Below, one piece after another: positions 24,518-32,127 of a DNA stretch of 54,667 bases; the first letter of the stretch is position 1, and each line of letters begins with the position of its first letter. The DNA is from Runella sp. Lineage in GTDB: Bacteria; Bacteroidota; Bacteroidia; Cytophagales; Spirosomataceae. Below the pieces are notes generated by a model that searched no databases, had not been told where the DNA came from, and worked only from the letters and a program-made list of their open reading frames with translations. The position numbers were made by a program, and so were the translations under genes. The stretch lies in NCBI RefSeq assembly GCF_027484545.1, contig NZ_JAIXST010000158.1:1-54667 (forward strand), written 5' to 3'.

Positions 24518-26797
24518 ATGCGCACGCTTTTTTCCTTCGTTTTTGTTAGCTTTTTGGCCTCCGTTGCCATTGCTCAAACACCATCCAAAGACTTTACCCA
24601 ATGGGTCAATCCACTCATGGGAACCGATTCCCGACACGAACTTTCGGCAGGAAATACCTACCCGGCCATAGCTACGCCATGGGGAATGAATTTTTGGTGT
24701 CCTCAAACGGGTAAAAACGGCGACGGTTGGATGTATATGTACACCGCCAATAAAATCCGCGGTTTCAAACAAACCCACCAACCCAGCCCGTGGATCAATG
24801 ACTACGGCATGTTTTCGATTATGCCCGTCACGGGAAAATTGAAATTTACGGAAGAAGCGCGTCAAAGTTGGTTTTCGCACAAAGCCGAGGTGGTTAAACC
24901 CCACTACTACAGTGTTTATCTAGCCGACCACGATACCCAAGTCGAAATCGCTCCTACCGAACGTGCGGCTCAGTTCCGCCTCACATTCCCCAAAACCGAC
25001 AGTGCCTTTGTGGTCATTGATGCGTTTGCCAAGGGTTCATACATCAAGATTATTCCTGAACAACAGAAAATCATTGGGTACAGCACCCAAAATAGCGGCG
25101 GTGTACCACTCAATTTTAAGAATTACTTTGAACTTCGATTCGATAAACCCTTCACGTACAACGCTACTTGGTCAGATAAAAATTTATCCAAAGGAATACT
25201 TGAACTAAAAGACGAGCACGTAGGTGCCGTCATTGGTTTCAAAACCAAAAAAGGGGAAACCGTTCACATCAAAGTAGCTTCTTCCTTTATCAGTGCAGAA
25301 CAGGCCGCGCTGAATCTTACTCGCGAATTGGGAAATGATAGCTTTACCGCCACCATGCAAAAGGGCCAAACAGCCTGGAACCAAGAATTGGGCCGACTAA
25401 CCGTTGATGGCGGGACCGATGCCCAAATCCGTACGTTTTATTCATGTTTGTACCGAGCCTTGTTGTTTCCGCGCAAATTCTATGAGTTTGACGCTCAAAA
25501 CAAAGTCATGCATTATAGCCCTTACAACGGGCAGGTTTTGCCAGGTTATATGTTTACCGACAACGGTTTTTGGGACACGTTCCGCTCGGCGATTCCATTT
25601 TTTACGCTCATGTACCCTACGCTCAACAGCCACATCATGGAGGGCTTGGTGAATGCATACAAGGAAAGCGGCTTTTTGCCCGAATGGGCCAGCCCGGGCC
25701 ACCGCGACTGCATGATCGGCTCCAACTCTGCGTCGCTGATTGCGGACTCATATATCAAAGGCATACGCGGCTACGACATCAATACGCTTTACGAAGGCAT
25801 TCTGAAAAACACCGAAAACGCGGGCACTGTTAGCTCCGTGGGACGTTTTGGACACGAGTATTACAATGAATTGGGATATGTTCCCTACGACGTTAAAATC
25901 AATGAAAACGCGGCCCGTACGCTTGAATACGCTTACGCCGATTTCTGTATTTGGGAATTAGCCAAATCGCTCAAACGTCCCGAAAGCGAAATCGCGCTTT
26001 TTGCGAAACGAAATCAAAATTACCGCAATCTTTTTGACCCCGAAACCAAATTGATGCGCGGAAAAAACAAGGCTGGTGATTTTCAAAAACCTTTCAACCC
26101 TTACAAATGGGGCGATGCATTCACGGAAGGCAACAGTTGGCACTACACTTGGTCGGTTTTTCACGACATCAACGGGCTTTCTAAACTCATGGGTGGCAAT
26201 GCGGCTTTTGCCCAAAAACTGGACAGCGTGTTTATCTTACCGCCCGTTTTCGACGAGTCTTACTACGGGTTTGTCATTCACGAGATCCGCGAAATGCAAA
26301 TCATGAACATGGGACAGTACGCGCACGGAAACCAACCTATTCAACACATGCCGTATTTGTACAATTACGCAGGACAACCATGGAAATCGCAGTACCGGAT
26401 TCGTCAAATCATGGATAAACTCTACCAACCAACGCCCGACGGCTACTGCGGCGACGAAGACAACGGACAAACTTCAGCTTGGTACGTATTCAGCGCATTG
26501 GGTTTCTATCCCGTTTGCCCGGGCACCACGCAATACGTGATTGGCAGCCCCTTGTTCAAACAAATGACGATGACGTTTGAAAATGGCAAAAAACTCACCA
26601 TCAACGCTCCCAACAATGGCGCTCAACAAGTGTATGTAGACCAAGTAACGCTTAATGGCAAACCGCACAACCTGAACTACTTAGAGCATCATACGCTCCA
26701 ACAGGGCGGCACCTTAGATTTCAAAATGTCAGCACAACCCAACCAAACGCGCGGCACGCAACCAAGCAGTTTTCCTTATTCGTTTTCGGGGAGGTAG
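24518..26797 (+). CDS. GH92 family alpha-mannosidase, exported
   Basis: Calcium-dependent exo-alpha-mannosidase of 759 residues with a Sec signal peptide (about 1-19, AIAQ). GH92 features: VNPLMGTDS at the start of the mature chain, GNTYPAIATPWGMNFWCPQTG, GFKQTHQPSPWINDYG, a central helical barrel with DNGFWDTFRS and GNSWHYTWSVFHDING, and CGDEDNGQTSAWYVFSALGFYPV with the catalytic acid region. Relatives trim alpha-1,2 and other mannose links of yeast mannan or N-glycans. It begins 38 bases after the T9SS protein in the same direction, perhaps in one transcript. It has no T9SS domain itself, so it is likely periplasmic. Confidence 0.92.
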   Translation: MRTLFSFVFVSFLASVAIAQTPSKDFTQWVNPLMGTDSRHELSAGNTYPAIATPWGMNFWCPQTGKNGDGWMYMYTANKIRGFKQTHQPSPWINDYGMFSIMPVTGKLKFTEEARQSWFSHKAEVVKPHYYSVYLADHDTQVEIAPTERAAQFRLTFPKTDSAFVVIDAFAKGSYIKIIPEQQKIIGYSTQNSGGVPLNFKNYFELRFDKPFTYNATWSDKNLSKGILELKDEHVGAVIGFKTKKGETVHIKVASSFISAEQAALNLTRELGNDSFTATMQKGQTAWNQELGRLTVDGGTDAQIRTFYSCLYRALLFPRKFYEFDAQNKVMHYSPYNGQVLPGYMFTDNGFWDTFRSAIPFFTLMYPTLNSHIMEGLVNAYKESGFLPEWASPGHRDCMIGSNSASLIADSYIKGIRGYDINTLYEGILKNTENAGTVSSVGRFGHEYYNELGYVPYDVKINENAARTLEYAYADFCIWELAKSLKRPESEIALFAKRNQNYRNLFDPETKLMRGKNKAGDFQKPFNPYKWGDAFTEGNSWHYTWSVFHDINGLSKLMGGNAAFAQKLDSVFILPPVFDESYYGFVIHEIREMQIMNMGQYAHGNQPIQHMPYLYNYAGQPWKSQYRIRQIMDKLYQPTPDGYCGDEDNGQTSAWYVFSALGFYPVCPGTTQYVIGSPLFKQMTMTFENGKKLTINAPNNGAQQVYVDQVTLNGKPHNLNYLEHHTLQQGGTLDFKMSAQPNQTRGTQPSSFPYSFSGR

Positions 26798-26900
26798 GGT
26801 AAGTTTTTAGCTAAAAATAAGCAGTGAAATTGGATTTTTTGAGTTGATTTTCAGAAAATCATATTTCTTGTTAATTTCATTAAGTTCAACAGGTATAAAG

Positions 26901-27746
26901 ATGAAGATACACTTAAACTCATTAAAAGTTTGTCAAATAGAAATGTTAGCCGAAGAAACTATGGCTTCATTAGGTTTCGCAACTGGATTTTTCTGTATTT
27001 ACAAGTCTCAAATTTTCTTAGTCACAAATTGGCATGTAGCAACTGGCAGAAATTTTCAAACTAAAGAATCTTTACATTTTAGTGGTGCTATTCCTGCTTA
27101 CTTTAAATTAAGTTTTTGGTATGCCCATAATAGAAGTAACGAAACAGTCAGCCCTCAATTTGCTATAATAGATAAATTTGCTTTATATAACGAATGTGAC
27201 GAACCAATTTATCGTGAACACCCTATATTTAGCAATAAAATTGATGTGGTTGCAATTCCATTTGGAATTACTATTTCTGGAACAGAAAACAATGAAATAA
27301 TATGCATTGATATCGAAAAAGAATTAGAAAAAAAAGACAGCCTTGAGGTTATGCAACCTTTATTTATTGTAGGCTATCCTTTAGAAAGTACTTTAACTCC
27401 TAACAAATTCCCAATTTATAAATATGGGACTATTGCGACTGAGCCTTATATTTATAAAGATTCTCCCTTATTTTATGTTGACGGAAAGACAAAAAAAGGC
27501 ATGTCTGGTTCTCAAGTCGTATATAAGCAAGAATTAAAAGTAGATATTCAGCCGAATGAAATAACTAAAACAGAAGGTAGAATTGATTTCATCGGTATTT
27601 ATTCAGGGCGTGAAAGACAAGAAAATACTTTATTTGAAGCAGAATTAGGAATTGTTTGGCATTATAAAGAATGCTTAGTACCTATTTTAGATGATTATTT
27701 GACTAAATTTACTGCTTTAGCTAATAAAACACCTTTTTACTCATAA
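26901..27746 (+). CDS. Trypsin-like serine protease, not exported
   Basis: A 281-residue chymotrypsin-fold protein. The likely triad is H45 (TNWHVATG), D115 (KIDVVAIPFG) and S202 (KKGMSGSQVV, the GxSG site), with GFATGFFCIYKSQIFLV as the N-terminal barrel. There is no signal peptide with the ATG at 26901, so it should act in the cytoplasm. An upstream in-frame ATG at 26844 would add a hydrophobic stretch and cannot be fully ruled out. Base and codon use is much more AT-rich than in the GH92 gene before it, which suggests horizontal gain. Cytoplasmic trypsin-like proteins occur in some defence and stress loci, but no recognisable effector partner is adjacent. The substrate is unknown. Confidence 0.7.
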   Translation: MKIHLNSLKVCQIEMLAEETMASLGFATGFFCIYKSQIFLVTNWHVATGRNFQTKESLHFSGAIPAYFKLSFWYAHNRSNETVSPQFAIIDKFALYNECDEPIYREHPIFSNKIDVVAIPFGITISGTENNEIICIDIEKELEKKDSLEVMQPLFIVGYPLESTLTPNKFPIYKYGTIATEPYIYKDSPLFYVDGKTKKGMSGSQVVYKQELKVDIQPNEITKTEGRIDFIGIYSGRERQENTLFEAELGIVWHYKECLVPILDDYLTKFTALANKTPFYS

Positions 27747-27779
27747 ATAATATTCATACTGTAATTAACAAACTTTACG

Positions 27780-27967
27780 ATTCTCAAAGGCTTTGTTGTA
27801 TGGCTGAATCATATAGATATAGTACAATTTTAAGTGCAATATGTACAATAAAAAGTCCTGCTACATAACCTGAAATAAGCTGCTTGAGTGAGTAAAAGTC
27901 TCATTTTGGTACTATTCCTTATTAAACCTCTATGTTATGAGAGCCGTGCAACAAAGCCATTCTCAAA
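27780..27967. mobile_element. 170-bp MITE-like element (IS5/IS903-type ends) with 9-bp target duplication
   Basis: The element itself spans 27789-27958. Its ends are 17-bp inverted repeats, GGCTTTGTTGTATGGCT and the complement of AGCCGTGCAACAAAGCC, matching at 15 of 17 positions. The 9-bp sequence ATTCTCAAA flanks it directly on both sides (27780-27788 and 27959-27967). The ten outer bases GGCTTTGTTG and the 9-bp duplication fit the IS903 group of the IS5 family. It has no transposase, so it is non-autonomous. Confidence 0.85.
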
Positions 27968-28053
27968 TATTATTGTGAGTTTACTTAATATAATAAAATG
28001 ATTGGAAAATGTAAGAACAGAACCTCTTTATCCTTTTTAATAGTAACAGCTTA

Positions 28054-28061
28054 TATTTTTG
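28054..28061 (+). promoter_or_regulatory. -7 element of the secreted-protein gene
   Basis: TATTTTTG, an exact TAnnTTTG match, 28 bases before the ATG at 28089; no clear -33 TTG. Confidence 0.45.
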
Positions 28062-28088
28062 GACCTAAAAACTAAAATTAGTGACCTT

Positions 28089-28637
28089 ATGAAAATTAAC
28101 AACATCAAAATATTACTTTTCTTAGTAATATTTTGCAATAAAGTTTTCTCTCAAAACTTAAAGAATGATACGTCTGAAAATTTCGGCCGCTTAATTTTTG
28201 AAGCTGTAAAGCGCGAAGATAACGCTCAAGTCCTCAAATATTCTATATTTGAAAAAGAAAATATGGACAAATACTTATCTAATTGGCTAACAGATCCTTT
28301 TTTTGAAAAAAAGGGAAATACAACTGATTATGTGAAAAAAGTAATGAATGATTTACCTATGCTCCAAAAAGCTTTTATTGCAAAATTTGAACGTTTTGTT
28401 CAAGATGGAAGAGTTAAAGGAATTGATTGGAATAAAACAAGTTTTCTATCTGTTGTTGACAATAATGGTGTGCCTGTGAATACATCAAATACGACAAGTA
28501 GATATTATAGAGATTTTGATATTCACGTTCAGTTTAAGGATATACGGACAAATAAAATTTTTCAATTTAAAATTGACGATATCAACAATACAAAAAATGG
28601 TATGATTATTACGGATGGACTTTATTGGAATAACTAA
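28089..28637 (+). CDS. Secreted protein of unknown function in the AT-rich patch
   Basis: I do not recognise a family. The 182-residue product has a Sec signal peptide (MKINNIKILLFLVIF, cleaved near VFSQ) and a polar, Asn- and Lys-rich mature chain with a helical first half (EAVKREDNAQVLKYSIFEKENMDKYL) and a beta-rich end (DFDIHVQFKDIRTNKIFQFKIDDI). It looks like a small NTF2/cystatin-like secreted fold, but that is a guess. Base composition is as AT-rich as the protease gene upstream. The ATG at 28089 follows a -7 element and begins the signal peptide. Confidence 0.6.
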   Translation: MKINNIKILLFLVIFCNKVFSQNLKNDTSENFGRLIFEAVKREDNAQVLKYSIFEKENMDKYLSNWLTDPFFEKKGNTTDYVKKVMNDLPMLQKAFIAKFERFVQDGRVKGIDWNKTSFLSVVDNNGVPVNTSNTTSRYYRDFDIHVQFKDIRTNKIFQFKIDDINNTKNGMIITDGLYWNN

Positions 28638-28716
28638 GAGATTAAAAAGATTTAACGAATGTTTTTAAAAATATGAGTCTCTGAATCATACAATTATTAA
28701 CAGGCTTTCAACCTTG

Positions 28717-28920
28717 TTAAACTGGAGAAAAAATTTCCTTTTTTACCTCATCAAACGCTCTCGTTGGCTCATCCTGCCTTTCAATTACCGTTAACGTATC
28801 CATTAAGTCCTCAAACAACTCCTGCATTTGCCGGTTTCTTAAATCAAATTGTACGGCCACCTTCCTACCTCTTGCATCAGTCAGAAAGCTAATATGTTTT
28901 TGGAGTGTCGCAATATTCAT
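28717..28920 (-). CDS. Small antitoxin-like protein (RelB/Phd type), apparently without toxin
   Basis: A 67-residue protein: SFLTDARGRKVAVQFDLRN, then QELFEDLMDTLTVIERQDEP and EVKKEIF. This order (TDAxGxKxAV strand, acidic helix LFEDLxD, then ERxDEP and VKKE) is that of stand-alone antitoxins that pair with RelE/ParE toxins in many bacteria. The toxin gene normally follows at once; here 80 bases of non-coding sequence and then a convergent gene follow. It is thus an orphan or a remnant, or it acts with a toxin elsewhere. The ATG at 28920 fits the -7 element at 28944-28951. Confidence 0.6.
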   Translation of the reverse strand: MNIATLQKHISFLTDARGRKVAVQFDLRNRQMQELFEDLMDTLTVIERQDEPTRAFDEVKKEIFSPV

Positions 28921-28943
28921 AGCTAACAATCATTTAGGTAATA

Positions 28944-28951
28944 CAAATATA
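28944..28951 (-). promoter_or_regulatory. -7 element of the antitoxin-like gene
   Basis: TATATTTG on the minus strand, exact TAnnTTTG, 23 bases before the ATG at 28920. Confidence 0.45.
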
Positions 28952-28959
28952 GGTTTATT

Positions 28960-28999
28960 TTGAAAGATAGCGCGAGCCTTGGGTTGCGCTATCTTTCAA
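28960..28999 (-). terminator. Perfect 14-bp hairpin at the end of the SBF-like transporter gene
   Basis: Arms TTGAAAGATAGCGC (28960-28973) and its complement (28986-28999) with a 12-nt loop. It includes the stop codon of the transporter gene (28989-28991). No T-run follows on the minus strand, so termination strength is uncertain. Confidence 0.55.
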
Positions 29000-29975
29000 T
29001 CTCTTCCCTCCCCATCTTCTGTGCAATCATACTTCCCACCATCAACTGAAGGGCATGGTAAATCATGAGTGGCAGGAGTACAACTCCCAATAGGACGGGA
29101 TTAGGAAAAAGTACCTTTCCCATTACCGCTCCCTGTACCAACGATTTTTTGGAACCGCAAAACAAAACCGTGATACGATCGGGGCGGTTAAAATGAAGCC
29201 AACGGCTTACGAGGTTCATGATTCCAAATACGGCCAGGAAAAACAGAAGCATCCAAAAACCCAATTGGATGATTTCGGCAGCAGAGTGGCCGCTGAACAT
29301 ATTGCCCGCAAACGATTCGCAGAACGAAGTATATACAATCAACAAAATCACGCATTGGTCAAACATTCGCAAAGTGCTGTTGTAGCGTTCGACCCATTTG
29401 CCCAATCGTTGATGCAGAAAGTAGCCCACTACAACCGGCAACAAAACCTCCAAACTCAAGCGCACAATGACATGACTGACGTCAAAGTTGGCATCCTGTT
29501 GTTCCAATAGCCCGCTCATCCAAATGGGGGTGATAAAAATCCCGATGATACTCGATATACTGGCATTAAAAATGGCCGCCGGAAGATTGCCGCCCGCAAT
29601 TGCCACCATGACAACCGAAGACGAAACCGTAGAAGGCAGCGCCGCCAAATAAAACACCCCTAACCAAAGCAACGAAGACGTATCGACAGGAAACAGAGAT
29701 CCGATCGCAAGTACGATAAGCGGAAAAAGCACGAACGTTGTCAACTGAATGACGAGGTGTAATCGCCAATTGCTCAACCCGGCTTTCAGTTTCTCAGGAT
29801 TGAGTTTCAGCCCGTAAAAAAAGAAAATAAGCGATACACCATATTCGGCTACTTGTGGCAGGTGAAGAATGCTTTGCTCCGTTCCCAAAGAAGGGTAAAA
29901 ATAAGCCAATACAATCATCCCAATCAAACAGAAGAAAAAACCGTTAATGCCTACTTTCGCTAATAACTGTATCAT
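28989..29975 (-). CDS. Bile acid:sodium symporter-like (SBF-like, YfeH-type) membrane protein
   Basis: Inner-membrane carrier of 328 residues with about nine to ten helices. It carries the SBF-like signatures VSLIFFFYGLKLNPEKL, LPSTVSSSVVMVAIAGGN and AAIFNASISSIIGIF (the crossed-helix binding core), FFLAVFGIMN and the end LVQGAVMGKVLFP. Relatives are the YfeH/PF13593 branch of the bile acid:Na+ symporter clan; the substrate is unknown and bile acids are unlikely. The ATG at 29975 is preferred over an in-frame TTG at 29999. Confidence 0.87.
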   Translation of the reverse strand: MIQLLAKVGINGFFFCLIGMIVLAYFYPSLGTEQSILHLPQVAEYGVSLIFFFYGLKLNPEKLKAGLSNWRLHLVIQLTTFVLFPLIVLAIGSLFPVDTSSLLWLGVFYLAALPSTVSSSVVMVAIAGGNLPAAIFNASISSIIGIFITPIWMSGLLEQQDANFDVSHVIVRLSLEVLLPVVVGYFLHQRLGKWVERYNSTLRMFDQCVILLIVYTSFCESFAGNMFSGHSAAEIIQLGFWMLLFFLAVFGIMNLVSRWLHFNRPDRITVLFCGSKKSLVQGAVMGKVLFPNPVLLGVVLLPLMIYHALQLMVGSMIAQKMGREEIER

Positions 29976-30050
29976 GGGTGAAGTATCAATAATTTTCAAA
30001 AAAGGTACAAAATAGGGGAATGCAATAAACTACAAATTTCTAAAAATCAA

Positions 30051-30058
30051 TAACTTTG
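30051..30058 (+). promoter_or_regulatory. -7 element of the lipoprotein gene at 30095
   Basis: TAACTTTG, exact TAnnTTTG, 36 bases before the ATG; no TTG at 18-20 bases. Confidence 0.45.
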
Positions 30059-30094
30059 CGTTTTTAAAACTTAACTAAAGCTTATTTCAACTCA

Positions 30095-30742
30095 ATGAAC
30101 CTCAAACGCTGCACTTTTGCTTTACTACTTTCTTTATGTATTTCATGCGCCGCCAACGAAAGTAAATCAGCTACATCCGAAACCCAATCATCAACGGACT
30201 CTACTTCTCAGCTTGCTGTAAAAGAACCTACGGGAGAATTGTCCGCTACCGACGACGGCATCAAGGAGATGGGAATCCTGAAAGAAGTGGAAGATTCAGG
30301 CTACCCGATTGCAACTTTAACTATCGAATTTCCCGAACGAAAGTTTCAGGAATACTTTACTATCAATTTTGAAGAGACCAAAGGAGCCGATTTACAAACC
30401 ATCCGTAAGTGGGTAGGTCGATACGTATCCTTTACTTATAACAGCGACCTTACCAATGCCCTCCTCGATGTACAGGTTGACGGCAAATCGTTGGTAAGTG
30501 AGGAAAAAATCGAACTAAGTGCCGATGCAAAAAAAGTAACGGGAATATTAAAAGGAGCCGACGAAGAAACTCCTGGCGATTTGCCCGGTAAGGTAACGAT
30601 TACCACAAGCGATGACACGGTTCTTAGTTTTCCTTTCTTTGTTACCAAAGAAATGGTAGAAGCCAACGGAAAATCCGTAACGGGTTTTTATGAAGAAAGA
30701 ACTCAAAATACGATTACAGCTATCAAATTATTACCCAAGTAA
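30095..30742 (+). CDS. Lipoprotein of unknown function
   Basis: A 215-residue lipoprotein. The signal peptide ends with lipobox CISC (C18), followed by a Ser/Thr-rich linker (about 19-50) and a mostly beta-strand domain (IATLTIEFPERKFQEYFTINFEE, then GKVTITTSDDTVLSFPFFVTKE). I do not recognise the domain; it looks like a small beta barrel or Ig-like fold. It has its own promoter and shares a strong terminator with the convergent acyl-CoA dehydrogenase gene. Confidence 0.7.
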   Translation: MNLKRCTFALLLSLCISCAANESKSATSETQSSTDSTSQLAVKEPTGELSATDDGIKEMGILKEVEDSGYPIATLTIEFPERKFQEYFTINFEETKGADLQTIRKWVGRYVSFTYNSDLTNALLDVQVDGKSLVSEEKIELSADAKKVTGILKGADEETPGDLPGKVTITTSDDTVLSFPFFVTKEMVEANGKSVTGFYEERTQNTITAIKLLPK

Positions 30743-30750
30743 TAATCTAC

Positions 30751-30790
30751 AAACAGAAAGAGCGAGGTTGGACCTCGCTCTTTCTGTTTT
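30751..30790. terminator. Strong bidirectional terminator
   Basis: Perfect 18-bp stem (AAACAGAAAGAGCGAGGT with its complement) and a 3-nt TGG loop, with T-rich exit on both strands, between the convergent genes ending at 30742 and 30789. Confidence 0.93.
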
Positions 30791-32003
30791 ATTTCTTCCT
30801 CGTATTCAATCCATATCCTTTTAGAATCCCCCGCGCCAGCGCTGTTTTATGAACTTCGTCGGCTCCGTCGTAGATGCGGGCAGCACGTTCGTGGGAGTAC
30901 CAATACGAAAGCAAAATATCATTGGTCATACCCAAGGCACCGTGGGTCTGAATAGAGCGGTCAATGACGCGCAACATCATATTAGCCGTAAAGAACTTAA
31001 CCATCGAAATCTCGTCACGTACCGCAGAAGCGCCTTGCTCGTCAATGTGTTTGGCAGTACGCAACACCAACAATCGGGCAGCATCAATTTCGGCTCTGCT
31101 TTCGGCAATAAATCCTTGAATAAACTGCTTTTCACCCAACATCACCCCTTCTTCCATTTCGCGGTTTGCTGCATAGCGACACATCAAATCGAAGCTCCGT
31201 TCGGCAATGCCAATAAAACGCATACAATGGTGAATCCGTCCGGGACCGAGGCGCTCTTGGGCCAACAAAAAACCGGCTCCTTCCGCACCAATTAAATTGG
31301 CTTGAGGTACCCGCACATTTTCGTACAACATTTCAGCGTGGCTCGCCCAACTGTCACCTGCGTGACCCATAATCGGAATATTACGGACCAATTTTACACC
31401 GGGCGTATCCATCGGCACCAAAATCTGACTTGCTCGTTTGTGCGGGGCCGCATCGGGGTTAGTAACAGCCATCACCACCGCAAAAGCAGATCCATCGGCA
31501 CTGCTGGTAAACCATTTATGCCCATTGATAACGTAATCATCGCCGTCTTTTACCGCCATTGTTCCCATTCGGGTAGGGTTTGATCCCGCAAATTCAGGCT
31601 CAGTCATGCTGAAACAACTCCGGATTTCGCCATTCATCAGCGGATTTAAATAGCGGTCTTTGAGGTGCTTAGGCGCGTATTTGTGCATCAACTCCGTATT
31701 GCCAATGTCAGGAGCCTGCGTATTAAACACAAAATGTCCGTAGGGTGAGCTTGCCAACACTTCGCTGATTTGTCCAAATTCGCAAAGAGTAAGGTTTAAT
31801 CCACCATCTTCTTCGGGCAAGTGCAAACCCCACAAGCCTGCTTTTTTGACCAGTTGCCGTTTTTGCTGTAAAATAGGCTCTACATGAGAAAAATCGTGCG
31901 CCAAGTATTCGGGCATTTCGAGCGGATGCAGTTCTGTTTCAATAAAAGCCTGAATTTGAGGCAACAGCGTCTTGATGCGCTCAGTTACAAATAGAGATTC
32001 CAT
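30789..32003 (-). CDS. Acyl-CoA dehydrogenase (ACAD10/11-like)
   Basis: FAD enzyme that introduces a double bond into acyl-CoA. The 404-residue product has the family parts: N-terminal helices, middle beta domain with CFSMTEPEFAGSNPTRMGT (FAD contact) and VINGHKWFTSSAD, and C-terminal helices with RFIGIAERSFDLMCRYA, QTHGALGMTND and ERAARIYDGADEVHKTALAR. In the ACAD10/11 branch the Asp in YDGADEVH is the likely base, in place of Glu. No other beta-oxidation gene lies beside it. Expressed from the promoter at 32048-32076. Confidence 0.93.
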   Translation of the reverse strand: MESLFVTERIKTLLPQIQAFIETELHPLEMPEYLAHDFSHVEPILQQKRQLVKKAGLWGLHLPEEDGGLNLTLCEFGQISEVLASSPYGHFVFNTQAPDIGNTELMHKYAPKHLKDRYLNPLMNGEIRSCFSMTEPEFAGSNPTRMGTMAVKDGDDYVINGHKWFTSSADGSAFAVVMAVTNPDAAPHKRASQILVPMDTPGVKLVRNIPIMGHAGDSWASHAEMLYENVRVPQANLIGAEGAGFLLAQERLGPGRIHHCMRFIGIAERSFDLMCRYAANREMEEGVMLGEKQFIQGFIAESRAEIDAARLLVLRTAKHIDEQGASAVRDEISMVKFFTANMMLRVIDRSIQTHGALGMTNDILLSYWYSHERAARIYDGADEVHKTALARGILKGYGLNTRKK

Positions 32004-32047
32004 GGATTTGGGAAGAGGTTTTGTTCTGCATGCAGAATAGTTCGCGG

Positions 32048-32076
32048 CAAAAATAGCTATTTCTTAGTCGTTTCAA
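32048..32076 (-). promoter_or_regulatory. Promoter of the acyl-CoA dehydrogenase gene
   Basis: TTG (32074-32076), 18 bases, TATTTTTG (32048-32055) on the minus strand. Predicted start near 32041, leader about 38 bases. Confidence 0.7.
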
Positions 32077-32127
32077 TAGGACGAAATCAACTATTTGCCC
32101 TAATTTTAAACCAATTTTTGTCATTTT

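Larger units (their letters stand above)
27747..28088. other. AT-rich intergenic region holding a MITE-like insertion
   Basis: No open reading frame of note. It contains the 170-bp element at 27789-27958 with its 9-bp target duplication, and a -7 element at 28054-28061 for the next gene. Confidence 0.7.

Noticed and set aside
26804-26817. TTTTTAGCTAAAAA palindrome after GH92 as terminator
   Set aside because: It is a perfect palindrome with no GC-rich stem and no loop, so hairpin formation is unlikely to be strong enough.
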